Shown: positions 53,222 to 62,615 of the stretch, one piece after another
Layout of the letters: the number at the start of each line of letters is the position of its first letter
Numbering within the stretch: position 1 is the first letter of the stretch
Translations under genes and position numbers: made by a program
Notes under the pieces: generated by a model
What the model saw: the letters and a program-made list of their open reading frames with translations, nothing else
The model's database searches: none
Told to the model about the DNA's origin: nothing
Assembly (NCBI RefSeq): GCF_047124445.1
Contig: NZ_CP138921.1
Span: 4,216,001-4,280,000 of the forward strand
Length of the DNA: 64,000 nucleotides
Direction: 5' to 3'
DNA from: Shimia sp047124445
Lineage (GTDB): Bacteria; Pseudomonadota; Alphaproteobacteria; Rhodobacterales; Rhodobacteraceae

Positions 53222-53644
53222 ATGGAACCGGACAAGGCAAAAATGGCGGAGCATTTCATAAATGCGATTCCCCATTGCAAGGCGCTGAACATGCGACTGA
53301 CCGACATCGGAGCTGGCAAAGCCGAGATGGAATTGCCCTACGACAGCAAGATTGTGGGCGACCCGGAAACCGGTGTTTTGCATGGCGGCGCTGTGTCTGC
53401 CTTGATGGATACCTGTTGCGGCGCGGCGGCAATGTGCCATCCGTCTTCTCCCTCTGGCACAGCGACCATTGATCTGCGGATCGACTATATGCGCGCAGCA
53501 ACGCCGGGCCAAAATGTGCGGACCAAAGCGGAGTGCTACCACATCACACGCTCTGTCGCCTTTGTGCGGGCGACGGCCTTTGATGATGACGACAGCCGCC
53601 CCGTGGCCACGGCCACCGGCGCCTTTACTGTGCAGAGGAAGTAA
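53222..53644 (+). CDS. PaaI-family thioesterase (first of tandem pair)
   Basis: A 140-residue hot-dog thioesterase: ETGVLHGGAVSALMDTCCGAAAM is the HGG catalytic block with an acidic residue downstream (MDT), then TIDLRIDYMRAATPGQ. The substrate is a CoA ester, likely aromatic or short-chain. The ATG at 53222 has GGAGGG upstream. Two bases separate it from the next thioesterase. Confidence 0.88.
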   Translation: MEPDKAKMAEHFINAIPHCKALNMRLTDIGAGKAEMELPYDSKIVGDPETGVLHGGAVSALMDTCCGAAAMCHPSSPSGTATIDLRIDYMRAATPGQNVRTKAECYHITRSVAFVRATAFDDDDSRPVATATGAFTVQRK

Positions 53645-53646
53645 CC

Positions 53647-54156
53647 ATGCCGCGTCCCCGTCCAGAACCTGTTCAGGTTGTTAAGCAGCGCCGCGACGCT
53701 GCGCTTTCTGCGCTTGTGCATGGCGTGCCCTATATCAATTTCCTCGGCATCGAGTTTGAACGCCGCGGCGATGAGCTCACCGCGATTTTGCCATTTGATG
53801 ACAAGCTGATTGGCAACCCGCTATTGCCCGCCATTCACGGTGGTGTGACGGCGGGCTTTCTCGAGACCACAGCTGTCATTGGCCTGGCGTGGTCCGGGCT
53901 TTGGGATGACATCGAAAGTGGTCAGATTTCCATGGAAAGCCTGACCGAAGGCCATCTGCCACGATTGCCCAAAACCATTGACTTTACCGTTGACTACCTG
54001 CGTTCCGGCTTACCACGTGACGCCTATGCACGGGCGCGTGTGAACCGTTCCGGTCGCAGGTATGCCTCAGTGCACGTTGAAGCGTGGCAGGATCAGCGCG
54101 ACGTGTTGTTTGCGCAAGCCACTGGCCATTTTCTGATGCCGTCCAAGGATGACTAA
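53647..54156 (+). CDS. PaaI-family thioesterase (second of tandem pair)
   Basis: A 169-residue hot-dog thioesterase: NPLLPAIHGGVTAGFLETTAVIGLAW, then TIDFTVDYLRSGLPRDAYARA. It is a diverged relative of the upstream gene with an extended N-terminus. It overlaps the MATE gene start by eight bases. The tandem pair may act as a heterodimer, as some hot-dog enzymes do (inference). Confidence 0.86.
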   Translation: MPRPRPEPVQVVKQRRDAALSALVHGVPYINFLGIEFERRGDELTAILPFDDKLIGNPLLPAIHGGVTAGFLETTAVIGLAWSGLWDDIESGQISMESLTEGHLPRLPKTIDFTVDYLRSGLPRDAYARARVNRSGRRYASVHVEAWQDQRDVLFAQATGHFLMPSKDD

Positions 54157-55483
54157 TGCGCCGCAAGCTGGCGGAGTCGGCGACATCACCCATCGGCGCA
54201 TTCTGCACACCGCGCTGCCTATCGTTTTGTCCAACGCTACCGTACCGATCCTTGGCGCGGTAGATACAGGCGTTGTCGGGCAGATGGGGGAGGCCGCGCC
54301 CATTGGCGCCGTCGGCATCGGCGCGGTAATACTCGCGGGCCTCTACTGGATTTTTGGTTTCTTGCGGATGGGCACCACGGGCCTTACCGCGCGCGCCAAA
54401 GGGGAGGGGCGTAACGGCGAGGTGGCTGCGATGCTGACCCGAGCCGTGCTGATCGGCGTGGCGGCAGGGCTGTTGTTGATCCTTGGCCAGGTGTGGTTTT
54501 TCCGTGCCGCGTTTTGGCTGTCACCGGCGTCCCTCGAGGTGGAAACGCTTGCGCGCCAATATCTGCAAATCCGCATCTGGTCCGCGCCTGCGGCCATTGC
54601 AATTTACGGCCTGACCGGTTGGCTGATCGCGCAAGAGCGCACCAAGGCGGTGTTGGTCATTCAGCTTTGGATGAACGGTGTCAACATTCTGCTCGACCTG
54701 TGGTTTGTGCTGGGGCTGGGTTGGGGCGTGGAAGGCGTGGCCATTGCCACGGTCTTTGCTGAGGTCACAGGCTGCATCTTGGCGGTGTGGTTGTGTCGAG
54801 ATGTCTTTCAAAAACCCGCGTGGAAAGAGAAAATGCGTGTGTTGGATCCGGCAGCTTTACGCGAAATGGCGGCCGTGAATGGCGACATCCTTTTGCGCTC
54901 TTTGATGTTGCAGGCGATCTTTATGTCGTTCCTCTTCCTTGGCGCTGACTTTGGGGATGACACCTTGGCGGCCAATCAAGTGCTGCTTCAGTTCTTGTAT
55001 ATCACGGCCTATGCGCTGGACGGCTTTGCTTTTGCGGTGGAGACCCTTGCGGGACAGGCGTTTGGGGGCAAGGATCGTGCCGGTCTCCGTCGCGCAACTT
55101 ATATGGCGTCAGTCTGGGCTGTTGTGGGGGCTGTTCTCATTGCAGCGGTCTATTGGATCGCTGGAGGTTGGATTGTGGACCTCATGACAACGTCTGAACC
55201 CTTGCGGGAGCTGGCGCGGGTGTATTTGCCCTGGGTGGTGCTTTCGCCACTGCTGGGCGTGGCGCCCTTTATGTTGGATGGCGTTTTCATTGGCGCCACG
55301 CAAACCAAAGACATGCGCAACATGATGCTGCTCTCGACGGTAATCTATTTCGCGGCGTTGGCGCTTTTGGTGCCGGTTTGGGGCAATCACGGGCTCTGGT
55401 TGGCCTTGATGGTCAGCTTTGTGGCGCGGGGGGCAACCTTGGCCATGCGCTATCCAGCCTTGGAGGCGCGCGCGGCGAGGTGA
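54149..55483 (+). CDS. MATE-family efflux transporter
   Basis: A 444-residue inner-membrane protein with about 12 helices in two six-helix bundles. LSNATVPILGAVDTGVVGQMG and FRMGTTGLTARAKGEGR-like blocks belong to the DinF/NorM group of the MATE family, which exports drugs or metabolites using Na+ or H+. It starts inside the preceding thioesterase gene (eight-base overlap). The GC content and codon use match the surroundings. Confidence 0.9.
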   Translation: MTNAPQAGGVGDITHRRILHTALPIVLSNATVPILGAVDTGVVGQMGEAAPIGAVGIGAVILAGLYWIFGFLRMGTTGLTARAKGEGRNGEVAAMLTRAVLIGVAAGLLLILGQVWFFRAAFWLSPASLEVETLARQYLQIRIWSAPAAIAIYGLTGWLIAQERTKAVLVIQLWMNGVNILLDLWFVLGLGWGVEGVAIATVFAEVTGCILAVWLCRDVFQKPAWKEKMRVLDPAALREMAAVNGDILLRSLMLQAIFMSFLFLGADFGDDTLAANQVLLQFLYITAYALDGFAFAVETLAGQAFGGKDRAGLRRATYMASVWAVVGAVLIAAVYWIAGGWIVDLMTTSEPLRELARVYLPWVVLSPLLGVAPFMLDGVFIGATQTKDMRNMMLLSTVIYFAALALLVPVWGNHGLWLALMVSFVARGATLAMRYPALEARAAR

Positions 55484-55518
55484 CACCTTAAACCACTGAG
55501 ACACCATTGGGATTTTGC

Positions 55519-55547
55519 AAGGCGGCATGGTTTCATGTCGCCTTTTT
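55519..55547 (+). terminator. Rho-independent terminator after the MATE gene
   Basis: A 10-bp stem (55519-55528 with 55535-55544, one G-T pair), six-base loop, T tract. Confidence 0.88.
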
Positions 55548-55609
55548 GCGTGACCGCAGGGCAGGGCGCGCGAAATTTTCTTGATCCAGCTTCCGACTCG
55601 GTCTAGTTA

Positions 55610-55625
55610 TTGAACAACTGTTCAA
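55610..55625. promoter_or_regulatory. Perfect palindromic operator candidate upstream of ivd
   Basis: TTGAACAACTGTTCAA is a 7-2-7 inverted repeat, 20 bases before the ivd start codon and next to its ribosome-binding site. The form is typical of TetR-family operators; no TetR gene is in the window. Confidence 0.55.
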
Positions 55626-55645
55626 ATAATCGGAGGGGGTGCCCC

Positions 55646-56809
55646 ATGTTCATGCACACGATGAATTTTGATCTGGGCGAAGACGTCAACGCTCTGCGCG
55701 AGATGGTGCATCGCTTTGCGCAAGAGCGCATCAAGCCGATGGCTGCGGACATCGATCTGAAGAACGAATTTCCCAACGAACTCTGGAAAGAGTTCGGTGA
55801 GTTGGGTCTCTTGGGCGTGACCGTGCCCGAAGAGTTCGGCGGCGCAGGGATGTCCTATCTGGCGCATGTGATTGCGGTGGAAGAGATCGCCCGCGCGTCG
55901 GCTTCTGTGTCGCTGTCTTACGGGGCGCACTCCAACCTCTGCGTGAACCAGATCAAACTCAACGGCAATGACGAGCAGAAAGCAAAATACCTGCCGCGCC
56001 TGATTTCCGGCGAGCATGTTGGTGCGCTTGCAATGTCTGAACCTTCTGCGGGTTCTGACGTGGTGTCGATGAAGCTGCGCGCGGAAAAGCGCAACGACCG
56101 CTTTGTGCTGAATGGCAACAAATACTGGATCACCAACGGCCCGGATGCAGATACGCTGGTTGTGTATGCCAAAACTGATCCAGACGCGGGTCCACGCGGC
56201 ATCACCGCCTTCCTGATCGAAAAGGAGATGAAGGGGTTCTCCACGTCTCCACATTTCGACAAGCTGGGAATGCGGGGCTCCAACACGGCTGAGCTGATCT
56301 TCGAAGATGTTGAAGTTCCGTTTGAGAACATTCTCGGTGAAGAAGGAAAAGGCGTCGCGGTTCTCATGTCCGGTTTGGACTACGAACGCGTGGTTCTGGC
56401 AGGCATCGGCACCGGCATCATTGCAGCATGCTTGGACGAAATCATGCCCTACATGGTGGAGCGCAAACAGTTTGGTCAATCCATCGGCAACTTCCAACTG
56501 ATGCAGGGCAAAATCGCCGACATGTATACCGCAATGAACTCCGCGCGCGCCTATGTCTACGAATGTGCCAAAGCCTGCGATGAGGGCCGGATCACACGTC
56601 AGGATGCCGCCGCCTGCTGTCTCTATGCGTCTGAAGTGGCCATGACCCAAGCGCACCAAGCAGTGCAGGCCATGGGTGGCGCAGGCTACCTGTCCGATAA
56701 CCCTGTGGGCCGGATCTTCCGCGATGCCAAGCTGATGGAAATCGGCGCGGGCACCAGCGAGATCCGCCGCATGTTGATTGGCCGCGAGCTGATGGCCGCG
56801 CAGGCGTAA
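55646..56809 (+). CDS. ivd: Isovaleryl-CoA dehydrogenase
   Basis: A 387-residue acyl-CoA dehydrogenase. AMSEPSAGSDVVSMKLRAEK and YWITNGPDADTLVVYAKT are FAD-contact blocks. The catalytic Glu is Glu247 in GLDYERVVLAGIG, the position characteristic of isovaleryl-CoA dehydrogenase rather than the C-terminal Glu of other members. It converts isovaleryl-CoA to 3-methylcrotonyl-CoA. The start 55646 follows CGGAGGGGG. It opens the leucine operon. Confidence 0.93.
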   Translation: MFMHTMNFDLGEDVNALREMVHRFAQERIKPMAADIDLKNEFPNELWKEFGELGLLGVTVPEEFGGAGMSYLAHVIAVEEIARASASVSLSYGAHSNLCVNQIKLNGNDEQKAKYLPRLISGEHVGALAMSEPSAGSDVVSMKLRAEKRNDRFVLNGNKYWITNGPDADTLVVYAKTDPDAGPRGITAFLIEKEMKGFSTSPHFDKLGMRGSNTAELIFEDVEVPFENILGEEGKGVAVLMSGLDYERVVLAGIGTGIIAACLDEIMPYMVERKQFGQSIGNFQLMQGKIADMYTAMNSARAYVYECAKACDEGRITRQDAAACCLYASEVAMTQAHQAVQAMGGAGYLSDNPVGRIFRDAKLMEIGAGTSEIRRMLIGRELMAAQA

Positions 56810-56905
56810 GGGCTTTGAAACGCCAATTTACCTTGTGGGGTTAGGCGGGAACACACTTCTCGCTTACCCTCAAGGCACATCAGCGTTTTTGAAAGGCATC
56901 TAACC

Positions 56906-57412
56906 ATGTGGAAGATTTTGGCATTTATGGCAGGCGTGGCCACTGGCAGTGTGGCGTTGGCAGAGGGTGGGCCCGGTTTCTCGCCTGCCGCGACCGAGGC
57001 CTGTCTGGCGGCGATGACGGACAGTCAGAACCCAACCACATGTATCGGCAGTTCCGCCAATCACTGCATGGAGACCACCGAGGGTGGCTGGTCCACCTAC
57101 GGCATGAGCGAATGCCTTGATCAGGAGCGGCACTATTGGGACCAACGTCTCAATGCCGCTTACAAGACTGTCCGCGCGACGCGCAAAGCCACAGACAAAG
57201 AAATGGCGGATCTAGGCTCGGCGGCGCCGTCTCAAGGGGATGCCCTCAAGAACATGCAACGCGCCTGGATCGTCTATCGCGACGCCACCTGTGACTACGA
57301 ACGCTCGCTTTGGGGCGGCGGCACGGGCGGTGGCCCGGCGACGGTGAGTTGCCTGATGTATATGACCGCCGAACAGGCGCTCTATCTGGAAGCGGATGGG
57401 CTGGTGGAGTGA
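56906..57412 (+). CDS. Secreted LprI-like (DUF1311) protein
   Basis: A 168-residue protein with a signal peptide (residues 1 to about 19, ending ALA). A domain with six Cys residues follows, including CLDQERHYWDQRLNAAYKTVRA and RAWIVYRDATCDYERSLWGGGTGGG, the LprI-type signature. In mycobacteria LprI inhibits lysozyme; the role here is unknown. It lies between ivd and mccB on the same strand, so it may be co-transcribed though functionally unrelated. Confidence 0.85.
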   Translation: MWKILAFMAGVATGSVALAEGGPGFSPAATEACLAAMTDSQNPTTCIGSSANHCMETTEGGWSTYGMSECLDQERHYWDQRLNAAYKTVRATRKATDKEMADLGSAAPSQGDALKNMQRAWIVYRDATCDYERSLWGGGTGGGPATVSCLMYMTAEQALYLEADGLVE

Positions 57413-57451
57413 GATCACACACCACGTCTGTCACAAGAATGGGATACGACA

Positions 57452-59059
57452 ATGAGTAAGTTGCAATCCAAAGTGATCACCTCATCGGAGGATTTCGCCG
57501 CCAATCGTGCGGCGCATCTTCAGATGATTGACGATGTGCGTCAGGTGGCGGAAGCGGCTCGGTTGGGCGGTGGCGAGAAGTCCCGCGCGCGTCATGAAAG
57601 CCGCGGCAAAATGCTGCCCCGCCGGCGTGTGGCAGGTTTGCTTGACCCGGGTTCTCCGTTTCTGGAAGTTGGCGCCACAGCGGCCCATGCCATGTATGAC
57701 GGCGCCGCGCCTTGTGCCGGTGTCGTGGCCGGGATTGGTCGCGTGCACGGCCAAGAGGTCATGGTGGTCTGCAACGACGCCACCGTGAAGGGCGGCACCT
57801 ACTATCCTATGACCGTGAAAAAGCACTTGCGCGCGCAAGAGATTGCCGAGCAGAACAACCTGCCGTGCGTGTATCTGGTGGACAGCGGCGGCGCCAACCT
57901 GCCGCAGCAGGACGAGGTTTTCCCTGACCGCGACCACTTCGGTCGTATCTTCTTCAACCAGGCGAACATGTCCGCCAAAGGCATCCCGCAGGTCGCGGTT
58001 GTGATGGGCTCCTGTACTGCTGGCGGCGCCTATGTGCCTGCCATGTCCGATGTGACTATTATTGTGAAAGAGCAGGGCACCATTTTCCTCGCAGGCCCGC
58101 CGCTAGTGAAAGCGGCGACTGGTGAAGTTGTGAGTGCAGAGGACCTTGGCGGCGGCGATGTGCACACCCGTTTGTCCGGCGTGGCCGACTACCTGGCCGA
58201 CGACGATGCCCATGCATTGGCCCTGGCTCGGGATGCGCTCAAGCACCTCAACCGCACCAAGCCACAAACCGTGGATTGGCAAACGCCGGAAGACCCCGCC
58301 TACGACCCTGAAGAAATTCTCGGTGTGGTGCCCGGTGGGCTGCGCACCCCGTATGACATCCGCGAGGTCATTGCCCGCGTGGTCGATGGCTCCCGCTTTG
58401 ATGAATTTAAAAAGCGCTTTGGCGAGACCTTGGTGTGTGGCTTTGCCCACGTGAAAGGCTGCCCCGTCGGCATTATCGCCAACAACGGCGTGCTCTATTC
58501 TGAAAGTGCCGCCAAGGGGGCGCATTTTGTAGAGCTCTGCTCGCAACGCGGCATTCCTCTGGTTTTCTTGCAAAACATCACCGGCTTTATGGTTGGTAAG
58601 AAATATGAGGCCGAAGGCATTGCCCGACATGGCGCCAAAATGGTGACAGCCGTGGCCACCACCAAAGTGCCCAAAATCACCATGCTGGTTGGTGGCTCTT
58701 TTGGGGCTGGCAACTACGGCATGGCCGGTCGAGCCTATAGCCCACGTTTCTTGTGGAGCTGGCCCAATAGCCGCATCTCCGTGATGGGCGGCGAACAGGC
58801 GGCGGGTGTTCTCGCAACGGTCAAACGCGACGCCATTGAGCGGCAGGGAGGCGAATGGTCGGCCGAGGAAGAAGCCGCATTCAAACAGCCCACGCTCGAT
58901 ATGTTTGAGGAACAAAGCCACCCGCTATATGCCTCTGCTCGCCTTTGGGACGACGGCATTGTCGACCCACGCAAAACCCGCGACGTGCTGCATCTGAGTC
59001 TCACGGCTTCTCTGAACGCACCAATCGAGGAGACCAAGTTCGGCGTGTTCCGGATGTAA
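57452..59059 (+). CDS. mccB: Methylcrotonyl-CoA carboxylase beta subunit
   Basis: A 535-residue carboxyltransferase subunit. It has the two-domain crotonase-like fold with HESRGKMLPRRRVAGLLDPGSPFLEVG near the start, LVDSGGANLPQQDEVFPDR and GSFGAGNYGMAGRAYSPRFLW later. It transfers carboxyl from biotin on MccA to 3-methylcrotonyl-CoA, giving 3-methylglutaconyl-CoA. A minor overlap-free gap of 39 bases separates it from the preceding gene. Confidence 0.96.
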   Translation: MSKLQSKVITSSEDFAANRAAHLQMIDDVRQVAEAARLGGGEKSRARHESRGKMLPRRRVAGLLDPGSPFLEVGATAAHAMYDGAAPCAGVVAGIGRVHGQEVMVVCNDATVKGGTYYPMTVKKHLRAQEIAEQNNLPCVYLVDSGGANLPQQDEVFPDRDHFGRIFFNQANMSAKGIPQVAVVMGSCTAGGAYVPAMSDVTIIVKEQGTIFLAGPPLVKAATGEVVSAEDLGGGDVHTRLSGVADYLADDDAHALALARDALKHLNRTKPQTVDWQTPEDPAYDPEEILGVVPGGLRTPYDIREVIARVVDGSRFDEFKKRFGETLVCGFAHVKGCPVGIIANNGVLYSESAAKGAHFVELCSQRGIPLVFLQNITGFMVGKKYEAEGIARHGAKMVTAVATTKVPKITMLVGGSFGAGNYGMAGRAYSPRFLWSWPNSRISVMGGEQAAGVLATVKRDAIERQGGEWSAEEEAAFKQPTLDMFEEQSHPLYASARLWDDGIVDPRKTRDVLHLSLTASLNAPIEETKFGVFRM

Positions 59060-59073
59060 TCTTCTCTTGGCCC

Positions 59074-59111
59074 AAAATATCCCCGGGGGTCCGGGGGCAG
59101 GCTGCCCCCGG
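59074..59111. repeat. Dispersed intergenic element, AAATATCCC type, copy 2
   Basis: AAAATATCCCCGGGGG is followed by the stem CCGGGGGCA / TGCCCCCGG (59091-59111) with a three-base loop. It shares head and stem character with 42739-42788. It fills the mccB-mccA gap. Confidence 0.65.
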
Positions 59112-59140
59112 TCCGACGTCTCAACACAAAGGACCGCCCG

Positions 59141-61090
59141 ATGTTTGAAAAAATCCTGATTGCCAACCGTGGCGAGATTGCCTGCCGCGTGATGGAAACC
59201 GCTCGCTCGATGGGCGTGAAAACCGTTGCCGTGTATTCCGATGCGGACGCGACCGCGAAACACGTCGCGCTGGCAGATCAAGCCGTGCACATTGGTGGCG
59301 CGGCGCCAGCCGACAGCTATCTCAAAGGTGACGTGATTATCCAGGCCGCTCTGGACACCGGGGCGCAAGGCATTCACCCCGGCTACGGCTTTTTGTCGGA
59401 AAACCCGGAGTTTGTGGAAGCTGTCGAGGCGGCTGGCCTGACCTTCATCGGCCCCTCCGCCAAGGCCATTCGCGCCATGGGCCTCAAAGACGCCGCCAAG
59501 GCGTTGATGGAAGAGGCCAATGTGCCGGTTGTGCCGGGTTATCACGGCGACAATCAAGACGGCGCGTTTTTGGCCGAACAGGCCGAGGTCATCGGTTATC
59601 CGGTGCTGATCAAAGCCGTCGCAGGCGGTGGTGGCAAAGGCATGCGCCTTGTTGAGAAAGCCGCCGACTTCGCCGACGCGCTGGCCTCAGCTCAAGGCGA
59701 GGCCACCACGGCTTTCGGCAACCCGGACGTCCTGATCGAAAAATACGTCACCAGCCCACGCCACATCGAAGTGCAGGTCTTTGGTGACGGTGAAAAGGCC
59801 GTGCATCTGTTTGAGCGGGACTGTTCTCTGCAACGCCGCCACCAAAAGGTCATCGAAGAAGCCCCTGCGCCCGGCATGACAGAAGAGATGCGCGCTGCGA
59901 TGGGCGATGCTGCTGTGCGTGCGGCTGAGGCGATCAACTACAAAGGTGCAGGCACCATCGAGTTTATCGTGGATGGGTCTGATGGCCTGCGTCCCGATGG
60001 GTTCTGGTTCATGGAGATGAACACCCGTTTGCAGGTGGAGCACCCGGTCACTGAGGCGATCACCGGCGTCGACCTAGTTGAATGGCAGTTGCGTGTTGCC
60101 TCCGGTGAGCCCTTACCCAAACAGCAAGATGAGCTGACCATCACCGGTCATTCCTTTGAGGCGCGTATCTACGCAGAAGATGTGCCCAAAGGCTTCCTGC
60201 CCGCCACCGGCACGCTCTCGCATCTGGCGTTCCCAGCTGAAGCACGCATCGACAGCGGCGTGCGGGCAGGGGACACCATCAGCCCGTGGTATGACCCAAT
60301 GATTGCCAAGCTGGTTGTGCATGGCTCAACGCGCGAGATTGCCCTCAAGCAGTTGGAGCGCGCCCTGCGCTGGACGGATGTGGGCGGCACTGTGACCAAC
60401 GTAAGCTTCCTGGCCTTGCTGGCGGCGCAACCCAATTTTGTGGCGGGGGATGTCGATACCGGCCTGATCGAGCGCCACATCGATGCGCTCGCGGTTCAGC
60501 CGTCAGCCTGTACCAAGGCGCGCTCGGTGGCGGCGCTGACAGCGTTGAGATTGCGGCCTCTGGATGGATCCGCGCCGGCCGAAACGCTGGCTCTGTGGTC
60601 TCCGCTCACACACAGCGTGTCCCTGATCCACAATGAAGAGCGTATCGACGTAGATGTGCGTGTGAATGACACCGGCAACTACAACGTTCAAGTTGGTGAA
60701 GCAGAACACACCGTCACATACAAAGGTGGCAGCTGGTGGGTCGACACCACCAAAGTGCCCGCGCGCACTGCGCGAAATGGCGATGAGCTGACCGTGTTCT
60801 GGGGCAACGGCTATCGCTTCACTGTCGTGGACCCGCTGGATCGCGAAGATGAAGGCGGGGCAGGGGGCAACGTGATTGCCGCACCGATGCCAGGCCTCGT
60901 GAAAGCGATTTTTACTGAAGCCGGTCAAGAGGTGAGCGAAGGCGACCGCCTGGCCATTCTCGAAGCCATGAAAATGGAGCACTCCCTGCTCGCACCGCGC
61001 AATGGTGTGGTGGCGGATGTTTTGGCCTCCGAGGGTGCGCAGGTAGAAGATGGCACCGCTCTGATCTTGCTGGAAGAAGACGAGGCATGA
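59141..61090 (+). CDS. mccA: Methylcrotonyl-CoA carboxylase alpha subunit (biotin carboxylase)
   Basis: A 649-residue biotin enzyme. The biotin carboxylase domain (about 1-445) has KAVAGGGGKGMRLVEK (ATP loop), ERDCSLQRRHQK and EMNTRLQVEHPVTE. A linker domain follows (450-570). The C-terminal biotinyl domain (575-649) carries Lys611 in EAMKMEHS. It carboxylates biotin for MccB. The stop overlaps the GST start (ATGA). Confidence 0.96.
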   Translation: MFEKILIANRGEIACRVMETARSMGVKTVAVYSDADATAKHVALADQAVHIGGAAPADSYLKGDVIIQAALDTGAQGIHPGYGFLSENPEFVEAVEAAGLTFIGPSAKAIRAMGLKDAAKALMEEANVPVVPGYHGDNQDGAFLAEQAEVIGYPVLIKAVAGGGGKGMRLVEKAADFADALASAQGEATTAFGNPDVLIEKYVTSPRHIEVQVFGDGEKAVHLFERDCSLQRRHQKVIEEAPAPGMTEEMRAAMGDAAVRAAEAINYKGAGTIEFIVDGSDGLRPDGFWFMEMNTRLQVEHPVTEAITGVDLVEWQLRVASGEPLPKQQDELTITGHSFEARIYAEDVPKGFLPATGTLSHLAFPAEARIDSGVRAGDTISPWYDPMIAKLVVHGSTREIALKQLERALRWTDVGGTVTNVSFLALLAAQPNFVAGDVDTGLIERHIDALAVQPSACTKARSVAALTALRLRPLDGSAPAETLALWSPLTHSVSLIHNEERIDVDVRVNDTGNYNVQVGEAEHTVTYKGGSWWVDTTKVPARTARNGDELTVFWGNGYRFTVVDPLDREDEGGAGGNVIAAPMPGLVKAIFTEAGQEVSEGDRLAILEAMKMEHSLLAPRNGVVADVLASEGAQVEDGTALILLEEDEA

Positions 61091-61758
61091 GCGCGGTTCT
61101 ACATTCCATCGCAGGCAGTCGCTCGTTTCGGGTGAACTGGCTGCTGCACGAGTTGGGCGAAGCGGTTGAAATCGTGCCGTACCAGATCATGGACGGGTCA
61201 CTGCAGCAGCCCGCATTTAAAGCTATGTCGCCAGCCCGGCGCGTGCCGGCGTTGGAGATCGACGGACGGGTGCTCTATGAAAGCGGTGCGATTGTGCAGT
61301 ACCTTTGCGAAACCCGTGAGGGGCATGGTTTAATGCCAGAGGTTGGCAGCGAGGAGCGGGCTGACTGGCTGCAATGGTTGCACTACGCAGAGACCATCGC
61401 GGCGGGCATTCAGAACCTTAACATGCAGCATCTCTTCCTGCCCAAAGACTGGATGAAGTCTCCCACCGTGATGGGGATTGAGACCAAACGTCTGGCGATT
61501 GCTTTGAAAGCTGTTGAGGGCGCGCTGGGTGATGGACGGGAGTTTCTTCTGGCGAGCGGGTTTTCTGCCGCGGATGTGATGATGGGTTTCACTCTGGAAA
61601 GCGCCAGCCGCTATGTGCGGTTTGACGGCTATCCTTTGACCACCGCCTATCTGCGCCGGATTGACGCGCGTCCCGCTTATCAGACGGCGCAGGCGGCTGA
61701 GGGGGAACAGCAGTTTTATACTCAAGATTTCTATGACTTGCCGGAGCAGGGGGCGTAA
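61087..61758 (+). CDS. Glutathione S-transferase family protein in the leucine operon
   Basis: A 223-residue GST: thioredoxin-like domain (SAVLHSIAGSRSFRVNWLLHELG, VPALEIDGRVLYESGAIVQYL) and helical C-terminal domain. It starts by overlap within the mccA stop codon and is followed after two bases by hmgL, so it is an integral member of the operon. The substrate is unknown; a role toward the reactive unsaturated acyl-CoA intermediates is inferred. Confidence 0.88.
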   Translation: MSAVLHSIAGSRSFRVNWLLHELGEAVEIVPYQIMDGSLQQPAFKAMSPARRVPALEIDGRVLYESGAIVQYLCETREGHGLMPEVGSEERADWLQWLHYAETIAAGIQNLNMQHLFLPKDWMKSPTVMGIETKRLAIALKAVEGALGDGREFLLASGFSAADVMMGFTLESASRYVRFDGYPLTTAYLRRIDARPAYQTAQAAEGEQQFYTQDFYDLPEQGA

Positions 61759-61760
61759 CC

Positions 61761-62615
61761 ATGTCCAATACCATTGAAATTTTCGAGATGGGCCCGCGGG
61801 ATGGCCTGCAAAACGAAAAACGCCAAATCCCGACCGCTGAGAAAATTGCACTGGTGGATTGCCTGTCGAAGGCGGGGTTCAGGCGTATCGAGGTGGCCAG
61901 CTTTGTCAGCCCCAAATGGGTGCCGCAAATGGCGGACTCGGCGGATGTCCTTGCAGGGATCACCCGTGCGGAAGGCGTCAGTTATGCAGCCCTCACGCCA
62001 AACATGCGCGGTTTTGACGGTGCAGTTGCGGCCAGAGCCGATGAGATTGCGATCTTTGGCTCTGCCTCCGAAGGCTTTTCGAAAGCCAATATCAACGCCA
62101 CCATAGCAGAGAGTCTGGACCGTTTTGCGCCAGTGGTGGCGGCGGCCAAAGACATTGGCCTGCCGGTGCGCGGCTATGTGAGCTGCGTCACTGATTGCCC
62201 GTATGATGGCGCTACACCACCAGAGAAGGTCTCGGAGGTCGCGAAACACTTGCTTGACGCAGGCTGTTATGAGATCAGCCTAGGGGACACCATTGGGCAA
62301 GGTACACCGGAGAGCATCTCTGCGATGTTGCAAGCTGTTTTGGAGGTGGTACCTGCGGACAAGCTGGCTGGGCATTATCACGACACAGCGGGGCGCGCCT
62401 TGGCGAACATCGAGGCGTCTCTGGATCTTGGCGTGCGGGTGTTTGACGCCGCCGTAGGCGGCCTTGGCGGTTGCCCTTATGCGCCGGGGGCAAAAGGCAA
62501 CGTAGCCACGGAAGCCGTGGATGCCCGTCTCAAGGCGCTGGGCTATGAGACCGGGCTTGATACAGCCGTTCTGACGCAAGCTGCAGAGATGGCGCGGGCC
62601 ATGCGCGCTCACTAA
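61761..62615 (+). CDS. hmgL: Hydroxymethylglutaryl-CoA lyase
   Basis: A 284-residue TIM-barrel lyase. EMGPRDGLQNEK carries the catalytic Arg and metal Asp, SVCVTDCPYDGATPP-like and HYHDTAGRALANIEA carry metal His residues, and Cys238 lies in GGLGGCPYAPGAKGN, the catalytic loop. It splits HMG-CoA into acetoacetate and acetyl-CoA, the last step of leucine breakdown. Its stop shares one base with the next start (TAATG). Confidence 0.95.
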   Translation: MSNTIEIFEMGPRDGLQNEKRQIPTAEKIALVDCLSKAGFRRIEVASFVSPKWVPQMADSADVLAGITRAEGVSYAALTPNMRGFDGAVAARADEIAIFGSASEGFSKANINATIAESLDRFAPVVAAAKDIGLPVRGYVSCVTDCPYDGATPPEKVSEVAKHLLDAGCYEISLGDTIGQGTPESISAMLQAVLEVVPADKLAGHYHDTAGRALANIEASLDLGVRVFDAAVGGLGGCPYAPGAKGNVATEAVDARLKALGYETGLDTAVLTQAAEMARAMRAH

